A DNA stretch of 64,000 nucleotides from Devosia sp. (GCF_017307495.1 NZ_JAFKHE010000029.1:1-64000), one strand, 5' to 3'. Positions 42,841 to 52,939 are shown, numbered from the stretch's first letter. A program made the numbers and translations. Notes: generated by a model from the letters alone, not told the origin.

Positions 42841-44208
42841 ATGGGCGGCGCAGGCGTCATCGATAATTTCCTCGGCGTATTCACCAAATACATCGACTCG
42901 GGCTTCGGCCTTCTATCCGGCGAAGTCGCGTTCATCGCGACCACGCTCATCGTCATCGACGTGACGCTCGCCGCGCTGTTCTGGTCGTGGGCCGGCGATG
43001 ACGACATCATCGCACGTCTCGTCAAGAAGACGCTGTTCGTCGGCGTCTTCGCCTATCTCATCGGCAACTGGAACAATCTCGCGAAGATCGTCTTCGATAG
43101 CTTCGCCGGGCTTGGCCTGAAGGCGAGCGGTACGGGCTTCTCGACCGCCGACCTGATGCGCCCCGGTAAGGTCGCGCAAACCGGCCTCGATGCCGCCCGG
43201 CCGCTGCTTGAAGCGATCTCGCCGCTGATGGGCTGGATCTCGGTCTTCGAGAACCTGATCCAGATCGTGTGCCTGCTGTTTGCCTGGGCGCTCGTGATCC
43301 TCGCCTTCTTCATCCTGGCGATCCAGCTCTTCGTCACGCTGATCGAGTTCAAGCTTTCGACGCTCGCCGGATTCGTTCTCATTCCGTTCGGTCTCTTCGG
43401 GAAGACCGCCTTCATGGCCGAGCGCGTGCTTGGCAACGTCATTTCCAGCGGCATCAAGGTTCTGGTCCTTGCCGTCATCATCGGTATCGGCTCGACGCTG
43501 TTCGGCGAGTTCACCAAGGGCTTCGGCGGCACGACCCCGACCGTCGATGACGCCATGGCGATCGTGCTCGCCGCGCTCTCATTGCTCGGCCTCGGCATCT
43601 TCGGTCCCGGCATCGCCAACGGTCTCGTCTCTGGCGGCCCGCAGCTCGGTGCTGGCGCTGCCGTGGGGACCGGCCTTGCCGTCGGCGGCGCAGCCCTTGC
43701 GGCAGGCGGTGCGGCGGGTCTCGCCATCAAGGGCGGATCGGCGGCGCTCTCCGGTGGCGCTGCCGTTGCCCGCGGCGGCGCGACGGCGGCAGGCTCGGCA
43801 TCGGCGGCCTATTCGCTCGGCTCCGTGGGGCAGTCGGGTGCGGCAGGCGTCGTCTCCGGCATGGGCGGCGTTGCCCGCGCCGCAGGCTCGGCCGCCGTCT
43901 CACCGCTGAAGCGCGCGGTGGCGCGCGCCTCGGAAAGCATGAAATCCAGCTTCTCCGATGGCGCCAAGGCCGGCTTCGGTGCGACCGGCGGCTCCTCGAC
44001 CATGGGAACGGTCGGCGGTGGTCCGCAGGACGCCGAAGCCGCGTCCACGCCGGCAGCCACGGCAGGAGGCACCCCGGAATGGGCCAAGCGCATGAAGCGC
44101 GGCCAGCATCTTTCTCACGGCGTCAGCGCCGCCGCCCATGCCGTCCGTTCCGGCGACAGCCACGGCTCCGGTTCTTCCGTCAACCTCTCTGAAAGCGACC
44201 GCTCATGA
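42841..44208 (+). CDS. trbL: TrbL (VirB6 type)
   Basis: 455 residues. Five or six membrane segments fill the first 300 residues, with the conserved start IDNFLGVFTKYIDSGFG. The C-terminal 170 residues are Gly/Ala/Ser-rich and low in complexity, as in other TrbL. It is an inner-membrane channel protein. It overlaps trbF by four bases. Confidence 0.94.
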   Translation: MGGAGVIDNFLGVFTKYIDSGFGLLSGEVAFIATTLIVIDVTLAALFWSWAGDDDIIARLVKKTLFVGVFAYLIGNWNNLAKIVFDSFAGLGLKASGTGFSTADLMRPGKVAQTGLDAARPLLEAISPLMGWISVFENLIQIVCLLFAWALVILAFFILAIQLFVTLIEFKLSTLAGFVLIPFGLFGKTAFMAERVLGNVISSGIKVLVLAVIIGIGSTLFGEFTKGFGGTTPTVDDAMAIVLAALSLLGLGIFGPGIANGLVSGGPQLGAGAAVGTGLAVGGAALAAGGAAGLAIKGGSAALSGGAAVARGGATAAGSASAAYSLGSVGQSGAAGVVSGMGGVARAAGSAAVSPLKRAVARASESMKSSFSDGAKAGFGATGGSSTMGTVGGGPQDAEAASTPAATAGGTPEWAKRMKRGQHLSHGVSAAAHAVRSGDSHGSGSSVNLSESDRS

Positions 44209-44894
44209 ACATCTTCAAAAGGCCCGCCGTGCATTACGGCAAGACGCCCGAACCCGAGACGCCTTACCAGAAGGCCGCGCAGGTCTGGGACGACCGCATC
44301 GGCTCGGCCCGCGTGCAGGCCAAGAACTGGCGATACATGGCCTTCGGCTCGCTGATCCTCTCGGCCGGTTTCGCCGGGGCGCTCGTCATCCAGTCGGCGC
44401 GCGGAACCGTCGTGCCCTGGGTGGTGCAAGTCGACAAGCTCGGCCAGGCGCAGAGCATCGCGCCGGCCACCGCCGACTATCGCCCGACCGATCCGCAGAT
44501 CGCCTGGCATCTGGCCCGCTTCATTGAGCAGGTCCGCTCGATCCCGGCCGATCCGATCATCGTTCGCCAGAACTGGCTTCGCGCCTATGAGTGGACGACC
44601 GACCGCGGCGCGGGCGCGCTCAACGACTATGCCCGCACCAACGATCCCTTCACCAAGGTCGGGAAGCAGCAGATCGCCGTCGACGTCTCCAGCGTCATCC
44701 GCGCCTCGCCGGATTCCTTCCGCGTTGCCTGGACGGAGCGGCAGTTCGAGAACGGCGTGCTTGCGAGAACGGAGCGGTGGACGGCGATCTTGACCATCAC
44801 CCTCCAGCCGCCCCGAGACGCCGAGCGGCTGAAAGCCAATCCGCTCGGCATCTACGTCAATGCGATTAACTGGTCGCGGGAGCTGAGCCAATGA
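44205..44894 (+). CDS. trbF: TrbF (VirB8 type)
   Basis: 229 residues: the cytoplasmic motif NIFKRPAVHYGKTPEPETPYQKAAQVWDDRIG, a membrane segment at 46-66, then the VirB8 periplasmic fold. It is an assembly hub of the inner-membrane complex. It overlaps trbG by four bases. Confidence 0.95.
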   Translation: MNIFKRPAVHYGKTPEPETPYQKAAQVWDDRIGSARVQAKNWRYMAFGSLILSAGFAGALVIQSARGTVVPWVVQVDKLGQAQSIAPATADYRPTDPQIAWHLARFIEQVRSIPADPIIVRQNWLRAYEWTTDRGAGALNDYARTNDPFTKVGKQQIAVDVSSVIRASPDSFRVAWTERQFENGVLARTERWTAILTITLQPPRDAERLKANPLGIYVNAINWSRELSQ

Positions 44895-45850
44895 GCCCGT
44901 CCGTCCGCACCTTCGCCGTTCCGGCCCTGTTGCTCTCCGCAACCATGCTCGCCGGATGCGCCAGCATGACCAAGCCTCCGGCGATCAGCTACGACGCCAG
45001 CGTGCCGCCTTTGCCGGCGATCCCGGCCGCCGTCACCGATGACCGGCCGAAGCCGGTGCTGATCCCGCCGGCCTGGACGGTCGCACGCGGCGGCGAGACC
45101 GCCGGCACCCCGACCGGCCGCGTCGAGAACGCCAATGCGGCGGCTCGCGTGCAGCCGCGCCGCGAGGGCTATTACAACGCCATCCAGATCTACCCATGGT
45201 CGGAAGGCGCGCTCTATCAGGTCTATGCCGTTCCCGGCCAGATCACCGACATCGCGCTGGAGCCGGGCGAAAGCCTGACCGGCGCGGGACCGATCGCCGC
45301 CGGCGATACGGCGCGCTGGATCATCGGCGATACCGAGAGCGGTTCCGGCGTCACGCGCCGCGTCCATATCCTCGTCAAGCCGAGCCGGCCCGACATCACC
45401 ACCAACCTCATCGTGACCACCGACCGGCGCACCTACATGCTGGAGTTGCGCTCCGGCGAGAAGCCCTACATGCCGTCTGTCGCTTGGGCCTATCCGCAGC
45501 CGCCGGCCAGCCAGCGCCAAAGCGTGCCAGTCACGCCGGTCATTCCGGCCGTGGCCGCCCGCAATTATCGCTACAGCCTGACCGCCACTGGCAATCCGCC
45601 GTGGAAGCCGATCGCCGTCTATGACGATGGCCGGCATGTCTATGTCGAGTTCCCGGCCGGCATCGTGCAGGGCGAGATGCCGCCGCTCTTCGTCATCGGC
45701 CCCGAAGGCGAAACCCAGATCGCCAACAGCCGCATCTATCAACACATCCTGATTGTCGATCGCCTGTTTGGCGCGGCCGAACTGCGCCTTGGCGCGGGCG
45801 ACAAGCAGCAGACCGTCAGGATTACCCGCACCGACGGGAGGCCGTCATAA
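44891..45850 (+). CDS. trbG: TrbG (VirB9 type)
   Basis: 319 residues. A lipoprotein-like signal with LAGCAS (Cys near 20) is followed by the VirB9/CagX domain with YNAIQIYPWSEGALYQVYA, and a C-terminal beta region (VYVEFPAGI, VIGPEGE). It is part of the outer-membrane core of the channel. Its last base is the first of trbI. Confidence 0.95.
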   Translation: MSPSVRTFAVPALLLSATMLAGCASMTKPPAISYDASVPPLPAIPAAVTDDRPKPVLIPPAWTVARGGETAGTPTGRVENANAAARVQPRREGYYNAIQIYPWSEGALYQVYAVPGQITDIALEPGESLTGAGPIAAGDTARWIIGDTESGSGVTRRVHILVKPSRPDITTNLIVTTDRRTYMLELRSGEKPYMPSVAWAYPQPPASQRQSVPVTPVIPAVAARNYRYSLTATGNPPWKPIAVYDDGRHVYVEFPAGIVQGEMPPLFVIGPEGETQIANSRIYQHILIVDRLFGAAELRLGAGDKQQTVRITRTDGRPS

Positions 45851-47013
45851 TGACCGATACCGCAGGCAATACCGCAACCAGCACCCCCGTCGCGCCGATG
45901 CGGCTTCGCGCCGAAGCGCCGCGCGTCACACGCCTCTCGCGCAAGATGCTCGCGAGCGTCGCCGCCGTCGCCCTGGTCGGCATCGGCGGATCGCTGATCT
46001 ACGCGCTCCAGACACGCGGGCCGGACGATGGCGGCGCTGAGCTTTATTCCACCAACAACCGCCAGACCGCCGACGGTCTCGCCGGATTGCCGAAGGACTA
46101 TTCCGGCCCGATCCTTGGCCCGGCGCTTCCCGGCGATCTCGGCCGCCCGATCGTCGACGCGCAGAACAACGGCCAGCCCGTTGTAACGCCCGCGGTTCCG
46201 ACGCCCGGCGTCAGCGAGGCCGAGCAGCGTCGCCGCGCCGAGGAAGAGGCCGCGCGCCTCAGCACCGTCTTCTTCCAGTCGCGGCAGGGATCGACGGCCG
46301 CCAGCACGGCGGGCGCAATGCCCGGTCTTGCCGGCCTCGATCTCTCCGGCGCGGGCGGACAGGCCGCCACCGGCCAGGACAAGCTGCTCGCCTTCCTCAA
46401 CGCGGCGGCCGACCGGCGCACCGTCACGCCCGATCGCGTGACGCCGCCGGCGTCGCCCTTCGTGCTCCAGGCCGGGGCGGTCATTTCGGCCGCACTCATC
46501 ACCGGCATCCGCTCCGATCTGCCCGGCCAGATCATCGCCCAGGTCACGGAGCCGATCTATGACAGCCCGACCGGGCGCATCCTGCTCGTACCCCAGGGGA
46601 CGCGGATCATCGGCCAGTACGACAACAACGTGCAGTTCGGCCAGCGCCGCGTCCTGCTCGTCTGGAACCGGCTCATCATGCCGAACGGCCGCTCGATCGT
46701 TCTCGAGCGCCAGCCTGGAACCGACACGCAGGGCTATGCCGGCCTTGAGGATGGCGTCGATTATCACTGGTGGGATCTCGCCAAGGCGGCCGGGCTCTCG
46801 ACCCTGCTTTCGGTTGGAGCCGAGCTTGCCGTCGACGATCAGGACCGGCTCCTGCGCGCCATCCGCAACGGCGGCCAGGACACGATCAACGACGCCGGAC
46901 AGCAGATCGTTCGCCGCCAGCTCAACGTCGCGCCGACGCTGACCATCCGGCCGGGCTTCCTGGTCAGGATTGTAGTGACGCGCGATCTTGTCCTCGAACC
47001 CTTCAGGAACTGA
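45850..47013 (+). CDS. trbI: TrbI (VirB10 type)
   Basis: 387 residues: a short cytoplasmic tail, a membrane helix at about 38-55, a Pro/Gly-rich linker, then the VirB10 barrel with GAVISAALITGIRSDLPGQIIAQVTEPIYDS, LVPQGTRIIGQYD and a C-terminal PGFLVRIVVTRDL. It spans both membranes and gates the channel. Confidence 0.95.
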   Translation: MTDTAGNTATSTPVAPMRLRAEAPRVTRLSRKMLASVAAVALVGIGGSLIYALQTRGPDDGGAELYSTNNRQTADGLAGLPKDYSGPILGPALPGDLGRPIVDAQNNGQPVVTPAVPTPGVSEAEQRRRAEEEAARLSTVFFQSRQGSTAASTAGAMPGLAGLDLSGAGGQAATGQDKLLAFLNAAADRRTVTPDRVTPPASPFVLQAGAVISAALITGIRSDLPGQIIAQVTEPIYDSPTGRILLVPQGTRIIGQYDNNVQFGQRRVLLVWNRLIMPNGRSIVLERQPGTDTQGYAGLEDGVDYHWWDLAKAAGLSTLLSVGAELAVDDQDRLLRAIRNGGQDTINDAGQQIVRRQLNVAPTLTIRPGFLVRIVVTRDLVLEPFRN

Positions 47014-47015
47014 CC

Positions 47016-47243
47016 ATGACCAAGCTGAAACTCGGCCCCATCGCCGACGATAAACCCGTCAAGGTCGCGCTGGAGCTGCCTGCCGCGCTCCATCGCGACC
47101 TGATGGCCTATGCCGAGATCCTCGGCCGCGAGTCGGGACAGGCATCGGCCGATCCGGTCCGTCTCATTGTTCCTATGCTGGAGCGATTCATAGCCACGGA
47201 TCGGGGATTTGTGAAAGCGAGGAAGTCAAAAGCATCGCAGTAA
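47016..47243 (+). CDS. DUF2274 protein
   Basis: 75 residues (LKLGPIADDKPVKVALELPAALHRDLMAYAEILGRE), the standard last gene after trbI in these operons. An RHH-like strand-helix is visible; function unknown. Its last 56 bases overlap the 3' end of the convergent LysR gene. Confidence 0.9.
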   Translation: MTKLKLGPIADDKPVKVALELPAALHRDLMAYAEILGRESGQASADPVRLIVPMLERFIATDRGFVKARKSKASQ

Positions 47244-48135
47244 TGATTGTTGCTCTTGTTGATCGGGATAATGTACGCGCGAGACTGAGCAATCGACGGC
47301 AGGCCGGATTATCGTTCCGGGGCGACCACACTGCGCTGAAGGGCAGAACTTCGTTCGCGATCGGTCGATATGTGATTCCTGGGAACTGTGCGACCGTAGT
47401 TGCTTCGCTCGTCAGCGTTAGACCTCGACCGACCGCTACAAGCGAGAGAAGATTGTCTCGACCGACATATTGTGTATCAACTTCTGGATGCCGTCCAAGA
47501 TCAGCGAGGCGCTGCACCAAGTAGTCGTGAATCTCCGGCCCCGGCGCCCCGTCGCTTACAATGAACCGCTCGCCGACGAGGTCGCGCCAGTTGAGTTCCG
47601 CCTTGCCGCAGAGCGAGTGGTTAGCGGGAAGGACAACAAATACCCGCTCCCACCAAAGCTGATCGACTTCGCAATCGGGCCACTGCGACGTACCGGTGAT
47701 GAACGCAACATCAAGTCGCAACTGACGAATCGCCGAAACATGATCCGCCGGATCGCCGTCTATCAGCTCGATTCGGACCTGCGCGTGACCCTTATCATAA
47801 GCGCGCAGCAACTCCGACAGGAAGCCCGAGGCGAGCGAAGAGAATATCCCGATCTTGATCCGACCGTCTTCGGAGCGTCCGATCGTGGCGACGTCCTTTG
47901 CACCATACTCGATCTGCCTAAGTGCCTTTCGCGCGTGCCGCACGAAGCGCTGCCCGGCCAGCGTTAGAATGACACCGCCATTGTGCCGCTGAAAGAGCGA
48001 GGCGCCCAAGTGATCCTCAAGATCGCGGATTCGACGGCTGACCGCTGACTCTCGGATGCCAAGCGCCGACGCAGCCTTGCGAAGGCTGCCATGTTCCGCT
48101 GCGGCAACGAAGTATCGGAGGTGGCGTAGTTCCAC
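47188..48135 (-). CDS. LysR-family transcriptional regulator
   Basis: 315 residues: the winged HTH at 1-60 (ELRHLRYFVAAAEHGSLRKAASALGIRESAVSRRIRDLEDHLGASLF), then a substrate-binding domain. It faces the trb operon and overlaps its last gene, so the two transcripts collide. The ligand and targets are unknown. It may regulate trb or neighbouring cargo. Upstream (48136-48290) is only promoter space. Confidence 0.92.
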   Translation of the reverse strand: MELRHLRYFVAAAEHGSLRKAASALGIRESAVSRRIRDLEDHLGASLFQRHNGGVILTLAGQRFVRHARKALRQIEYGAKDVATIGRSEDGRIKIGIFSSLASGFLSELLRAYDKGHAQVRIELIDGDPADHVSAIRQLRLDVAFITGTSQWPDCEVDQLWWERVFVVLPANHSLCGKAELNWRDLVGERFIVSDGAPGPEIHDYLVQRLADLGRHPEVDTQYVGRDNLLSLVAVGRGLTLTSEATTVAQFPGITYRPIANEVLPFSAVWSPRNDNPACRRLLSLARTLSRSTRATIITAMLLTSSLSQIPDPWL

Positions 48136-48296
48136 TTATATTCCGCTGGGTTCATGACGTATCGGGCTCCTCCCATGGAGGGAGGACAGGCGCTCACCGT
48201 TCCATTCGCGTGGGATCGACCGGCGTTGGTCGACCGGGATAACGGCCTTGCTGTCGATGACGATTACCCCCGTGGTTTCCTCTTGCGGTGAGCAAC

Positions 48297-48324
48297 TATA
48301 ATGGATAGATAGTAATAGATTACT
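48297..48324 (+). promoter_or_regulatory. tetR-1 promoter and operator
   Basis: A perfect -10 box TATAAT (48297-48302) is followed by the palindrome AGTAAT-AG-ATTACT (48311-48324) where transcription would start. It is the first of four related boxes. Confidence 0.65.
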
Positions 48325-48344
48325 TTCTTGTGTGAGTGCAAGCC

Positions 48345-48953
48345 ATGAATGGGCATCCCAAGCATCTTCCCGCTGACGAGCGACGAGCGGCGACCGTGGA
48401 GGCGATGGTCGATCTGGCCGCGGAACAAAATCCGAGCGACATCACAACGACGGCCATCGCGCAGCGAATGGGGCTGACCCAGGGGGCGCTGTTCCGTCAT
48501 TTCCCGAGCAAGGATGCGATCTTAGAGGCCGTCATATCTTGGGTGGCCGAACGCTTGCTCGCCCGCGTGGATAAGGCAGCAGAAGGAGCCACGTCTCCGA
48601 TCGCAGCCCTTGAGGCGGTCTTCGTGACACATATCGAATTCGTCTCTGAACACCCGGGGGTGCCAAGAATGCTGTTCGGGGAGTTGCAGCGTCCGGGCGA
48701 GACCCTTCCAAAGCGGATGGCCCAGACGCTGATCCGCCACAACGGCGAGCGGATTCGTGGGTTGCTCGAAGCAGGGAAGACACGGAACGAGCTGCATGCG
48801 GATCTCGATCCAGATGCCGCAGCCACGCTGTTCATCGGCACGGTCCAGGGACTCGTCGTGCGATCCTTGCTGGCGGGCGATGTAACCCGCATTCGCAGCG
48901 ATGCGGGCGGCGTTTTCGCCATTTATCTGCGCGGTATCGGAACAGTGCAATGA
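48345..48953 (+). CDS. TetR-family repressor of the efflux operon
   Basis: 202 residues from ATG 48345 (GTG 48336 is possible). The HTH covers residues about 10-57 (ERRAATVEAMVDLAAEQNPSDITTTAIAQRMGLTQGALFRHFPSKDAIL). A ligand domain of the CerR-like type follows. It is about three-quarters identical over the first 80 residues to the TetR at 56970. Its stop overlaps the next start (ATGA), so repressor and pump share one transcript and the operator at 48311 controls both. Confidence 0.92.
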   Translation: MNGHPKHLPADERRAATVEAMVDLAAEQNPSDITTTAIAQRMGLTQGALFRHFPSKDAILEAVISWVAERLLARVDKAAEGATSPIAALEAVFVTHIEFVSEHPGVPRMLFGELQRPGETLPKRMAQTLIRHNGERIRGLLEAGKTRNELHADLDPDAAATLFIGTVQGLVVRSLLAGDVTRIRSDAGGVFAIYLRGIGTVQ

Positions 48954-49981
48954 AGAGTATTCATCTATCCAGCGTCACAAAGCGGCTCCTGATTGTTGCC
49001 GCCGTCATCGCGATAATTGGTGCTGGATGGCTGTGGGTGCAGCGCGGCGACCGCAACGACAATACTCTGCGCCTATACGGCAATGTCGACATTCGGGAGG
49101 TGCAATTGGCCTTCCGTCAGTCCGGCCGTGTAGCGCAGATGCACTTCGATGAAGGAGATCACGTCGAAAAGGGCGCGCGCATTGCTGTCCTCGACGCGCA
49201 GCCGTTCGAGGAAGCGCTCGCGGCGGCGGATGCGTCTGTGGATGTTTCTCGGGCAGAGCTCGACAAATTGCACCGCGGCCTGCGTCCACAAGAGATTGCA
49301 CAGACGCAGGAGGCCCTTAATCAGGCATTGGCCGTCGCTAGGGAGGCAGAGCGCAATTTCGATCGTCAGAACCAGTTGCTCACGTCGGGGGCTACCAGTC
49401 AAAAGGCGGCCGATGCGGCGCGCGCCTCGCGCGATCAGGCCGTCGCCACTGTCAATGCGGCCCGGGCCGCCCATTCACAAGCCATGGAAGGCTTCCGCAA
49501 GGAAGATATCGCAGCGGGGCAAGCCCGCCTGGCAGCCGCACAAGCAGCACGAGCACAAGCTGCGACTGCTCTTGCAGACACAGTGCTGCTGGCACCGAGC
49601 ACCGGCACTGTGATTGCACGGGTTCGCGAACCCGGCAGCATGGTCGTTAGTCAGAGTCCGATCTATAGCCTCAGCCTTGATGCTCCGGTTTATGTACGTG
49701 CCTATGTTAGGGAACCGGATCTGGGCCGCATCGCGCCCGGAATGCAGGTGCAGGTTCGCAGCGACTCGTCCGACAAGGTCTATCGAGGTCAGATCGGGTT
49801 CATTTCACCGCGCGCCGAGTTCACGCCAAAAACGGTAGAGACCACGGATCTACGCACAGATCTAGTCTATCGCCTGCGGATCGTGGTCACCAATGCAGAT
49901 GCCGCATTGCGCCAGGGCATGCCGGTGACCATCGACGTCGATGCCGGGCAAGCCTCCAGCGCGCACGTCAAAGGCCGTTGA
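48950..49981 (+). CDS. HlyD-type membrane fusion protein (YbhG-like)
   Basis: 343 residues: an N-terminal membrane anchor (12-29), a biotinyl-lipoyl half (NVDIREVQLAFRQSGRVAQMHFDEGDHVEKG), a long coiled-coil hairpin (about 85-190), the second lipoyl half (LLAPSTGTVIARVREPGS), and a beta-barrel domain. It links the inner-membrane ABC pump to the outer-membrane protein. Confidence 0.93.
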   Translation: MKSIHLSSVTKRLLIVAAVIAIIGAGWLWVQRGDRNDNTLRLYGNVDIREVQLAFRQSGRVAQMHFDEGDHVEKGARIAVLDAQPFEEALAAADASVDVSRAELDKLHRGLRPQEIAQTQEALNQALAVAREAERNFDRQNQLLTSGATSQKAADAARASRDQAVATVNAARAAHSQAMEGFRKEDIAAGQARLAAAQAARAQAATALADTVLLAPSTGTVIARVREPGSMVVSQSPIYSLSLDAPVYVRAYVREPDLGRIAPGMQVQVRSDSSDKVYRGQIGFISPRAEFTPKTVETTDLRTDLVYRLRIVVTNADAALRQGMPVTIDVDAGQASSAHVKGR

Positions 49982-49982
49982 C

Positions 49983-51767
49983 GTGGCGTCCGGTAGCACA
50001 ACATCCGACCCGCTACGTGACACGGATAGTGAGGTAGCAGTCGTCATCGACGGGGTAAGCAAGCATTTTGGCAGCGTGCATGCTTTGCAGAGCTTGAATG
50101 CGCATATCCGGTACGGCTGTCTTACCGGGCTGGTTGGACCGGACGGCGCGGGCAAGACAACCTTGATGCGCATTCTGACAGGTCTGCTGGCGCCGAACAG
50201 CGGCCAGGCCACGGTGGCGGGCTTTGATGTGGTGGACGACAATGACGCCATCCATGTCGCGACCGGCTACATGCCGCAGCGCTTTGGCCTCTACGAAGAC
50301 TTATCGGTCATGGAGAATATGCGCCTCTATGCGCAGTTGCGCGGCATGGATGCCGACAGGAACGCTGACCTTTTTGCGGAATTGCTCGACTTCACGCGTC
50401 TTGCCCCCTTTACCGAACGCTTGGCAGGGAAGCTCTCCGGCGGCATGAAGCAGAAGCTCGGTCTGGCCTGCGCGTTGATGGCCCGGCCTGCCGTCCTGTT
50501 GCTCGATGAACCGGGCGTCGGCGTCGATCCGGTCAGCCGTCAGGATCTGTGGCGCATGGTGCAGGCGCTGACCGACGAAGGGATGGCCGTGGTCTGGTCG
50601 ACCGCTTACCTCGACGAGGCTGAGCGCTGCGACAGCGTGCTGTTGCTCAACGAAGGGCAGCTTGCTTATGACGGGCCGCCCGGAGAGCTGACCGCACGCC
50701 TTACAAACCGAAGCTTCCGTCTGGAACAGGTTGGCGATCAGCGACGTGCCGTGCTTGCCGAGGCATTGGATCTGGAAAGCGTCAGCGATGGGGTGATCCA
50801 GGGTGCCGGCGTACGCATGGTGCTGCGCGCCGATACGGGAAGCGAGCAGATAACCGCGCTCGCCGGGCGGGTCGATGCGCAGCTCAGGGCGGTGCCCGCC
50901 CGTTTCGAAGACGCCTTCATCGATCTTCTTGGTGGTGGTCCGGGCGGCACATCGGCGCTCGCTGAAGGGTTGTCGCCGGTCGAACTTGCCTCAGACGTCG
51001 CCGTTTCCTGCCGGGATCTGACCAAGCGCTTTGGCGATTTCACAGCCACCGACAATGTGAGCTTCGAGGTCCGCAAAGGCGAGATCTTCGGCCTGCTAGG
51101 GCCAAATGGCGCTGGCAAATCGACCACCTTCAAAATGCTGTGCGGCCTCCTCAAACCCACCAGCGGCGAGGCGCAGGTGGTGGGGCTGGACCTGCGCCGG
51201 GCGACCGGCGCGGCCAAAGGCCAGCTTGGCTACATGGCGCAGAAATTCTCGCTCTATGGTTTGTTATCCGTGCGGCAGAACCTGGAGTTTTCCGCCGGCG
51301 TATATGGCCTGAAAGGCGCCGCGCGGCAGGCCCGGATCGAGGAGATGATCGACATCTTCGGTCTGCAACCCTGGCTCTCGGCGGCGCCGGACTCATTGCC
51401 GCTTGGATATAAGCAACGCCTGGCGCTGGCGTGCGCGGTGATGCATCGCCCGCCTGTGCTGTTCCTGGATGAGCCGACTTCGGGCGTCGACCCCATCACA
51501 AGGCGCGAATTCTGGACCCATATCAACGGGCTTGCCCGCAAGGGTGTGACCGTGATGGTCACCACCCATTTTATGGACGAGGCGGAATATTGCGATCGGG
51601 TGGCGATGCTCTATCGCGCCCGGCTGATCGCGCTAGACACGCCGGACGCTCTCAAGCGCGGCGCGGTCAGTGATCACCAGCCGGACCCGACCATGGAGGA
51701 CGCGTTCATTCATCTGGTCGAAGCAGAAGATCTCGCTGACGAGGCACGCAGCGGGGCGACAGTATGA
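49983..51767 (+). CDS. two-domain ABC ATPase (YbhF-like)
   Basis: About 594 residues from GTG 49983, chosen because it directly follows the hlyD stop; an upstream frame from 49941 overlaps hlyD. The first ATPase has Walker A GPDGAGKTT and signature LSGGMKQKLG. The second has GPNGAGKST, a degenerate signature LPLGYKQRLALA, and LFLDEPTSGVDP. Duplicated ATPases of this sort serve drug or organic-solvent exporters. Confidence 0.93.
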   Translation: MASGSTTSDPLRDTDSEVAVVIDGVSKHFGSVHALQSLNAHIRYGCLTGLVGPDGAGKTTLMRILTGLLAPNSGQATVAGFDVVDDNDAIHVATGYMPQRFGLYEDLSVMENMRLYAQLRGMDADRNADLFAELLDFTRLAPFTERLAGKLSGGMKQKLGLACALMARPAVLLLDEPGVGVDPVSRQDLWRMVQALTDEGMAVVWSTAYLDEAERCDSVLLLNEGQLAYDGPPGELTARLTNRSFRLEQVGDQRRAVLAEALDLESVSDGVIQGAGVRMVLRADTGSEQITALAGRVDAQLRAVPARFEDAFIDLLGGGPGGTSALAEGLSPVELASDVAVSCRDLTKRFGDFTATDNVSFEVRKGEIFGLLGPNGAGKSTTFKMLCGLLKPTSGEAQVVGLDLRRATGAAKGQLGYMAQKFSLYGLLSVRQNLEFSAGVYGLKGAARQARIEEMIDIFGLQPWLSAAPDSLPLGYKQRLALACAVMHRPPVLFLDEPTSGVDPITRREFWTHINGLARKGVTVMVTTHFMDEAEYCDRVAMLYRARLIALDTPDALKRGAVSDHQPDPTMEDAFIHLVEAEDLADEARSGATV

Positions 51768-52933
51768 ACGGCTCGAACGGACCGCGCCCGGAACAACGAG
51801 TGCCTCTTGAGGCCATGCGCCGCTTCGATCCAAAGCGTCTTTGGGCTCTGGTGCTTAAGGAAAGCCTGCAGGCAATGCGTGATCCGTCCACGCTGTTGAT
51901 CGCTTTCGTCCTTCCGGTCGTGCTGTTGTTTCTGTTTGCCTATGCGGTGTCGCTGGACGTGCGCGCGGTGCGGATCGGCGTCGTGCAGGAATCGCAATCC
52001 GCGTCAGCACACTCACTGGCCGCCGCATTCGCCGGCACCCGTTATCTGAATGTCACTTTCGTCCATGACCGGCGGGAGGTCGCGGACCGGGTTGTCTCCG
52101 GCAGCTTGCGCGGCTTTGTGGTGATTCCGCAGGATTTCGAGCAGCGCCTGGCCAACCGTGGGGTCCAGCCTCTCGTGCAGATCATAACCGACGGCTCGCA
52201 GCCCAATACCGCCAACTATGTAACTAACTATGCGCAGGGCGTCGTGCAGACCTGGCGGGGCGGCCTCGGTGTCGAGGCGCCCCAGGCAGGCGTAACACTG
52301 GAGCCACGCTACTGGTTCAACGCCGAACTGGAAAGCCGCCGTTCGCTCGTACCTGGCGCCATCGCCATCGTCATGACCATCATTGGCACCATGCTGACCG
52401 CGCTCGTGGTCGCGCGCGAATGGGAACGCGGCACGATGGAAGCGGTTCTCTCCACGCCCGCATCGGTCGTGGAAATCCTGATCGGCAAGCTCTTGCCCTA
52501 TTTTGCGCTCGGCATGCTATCCACGCTTGGCGCAACCGCACTGGCGGTCTTTGTGTTCGACGTGCCGTTGCGTGGATCGCTGGCCGCGCTCCTGTTGCTT
52601 TCAGCCACCTTCATGGTGCCTGCACTGGGTCAGGGACTGCTGATTTCCTCTGTCACCCGCAATCAGTTTCTGGCCGCGCAGATTGCATTATTCTCCGGCT
52701 TTCTTCCGGCATTCATGCTGTCGGGCTTTCTCTATGAGATCGACGCCATGCCAGCGCCGATACGGGCCATCACCTGGCTGATCCCGGCACGTTATTTCGT
52801 GTCTTCGCTGAAGACCATCTTTCTGGCCGGAGACATCTGGGCGGTCTTTGTGCCGAACCTGCTGGCGATGGCCGGAATCGGAATCCTGTTTTTCCTCCTA
52901 GCGAAACGCGCCACGCGCAAGAATCTGGAGTGA
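51764..52933 (+). CDS. ABC-2 type permease (YbhS-like)
   Basis: 389 residues: one membrane helix near 43-63, a periplasmic domain of about 120 residues, then five helices with the motif REWERGTMEAVLSTP typical of ABC-2 transporters. It pairs with the next gene. ATGA overlap with the ATPase gene. Confidence 0.92.
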   Translation: MNGSNGPRPEQRVPLEAMRRFDPKRLWALVLKESLQAMRDPSTLLIAFVLPVVLLFLFAYAVSLDVRAVRIGVVQESQSASAHSLAAAFAGTRYLNVTFVHDRREVADRVVSGSLRGFVVIPQDFEQRLANRGVQPLVQIITDGSQPNTANYVTNYAQGVVQTWRGGLGVEAPQAGVTLEPRYWFNAELESRRSLVPGAIAIVMTIIGTMLTALVVAREWERGTMEAVLSTPASVVEILIGKLLPYFALGMLSTLGATALAVFVFDVPLRGSLAALLLLSATFMVPALGQGLLISSVTRNQFLAAQIALFSGFLPAFMLSGFLYEIDAMPAPIRAITWLIPARYFVSSLKTIFLAGDIWAVFVPNLLAMAGIGILFFLLAKRATRKNLE

Positions 52934-52939
52934 GCGGCC

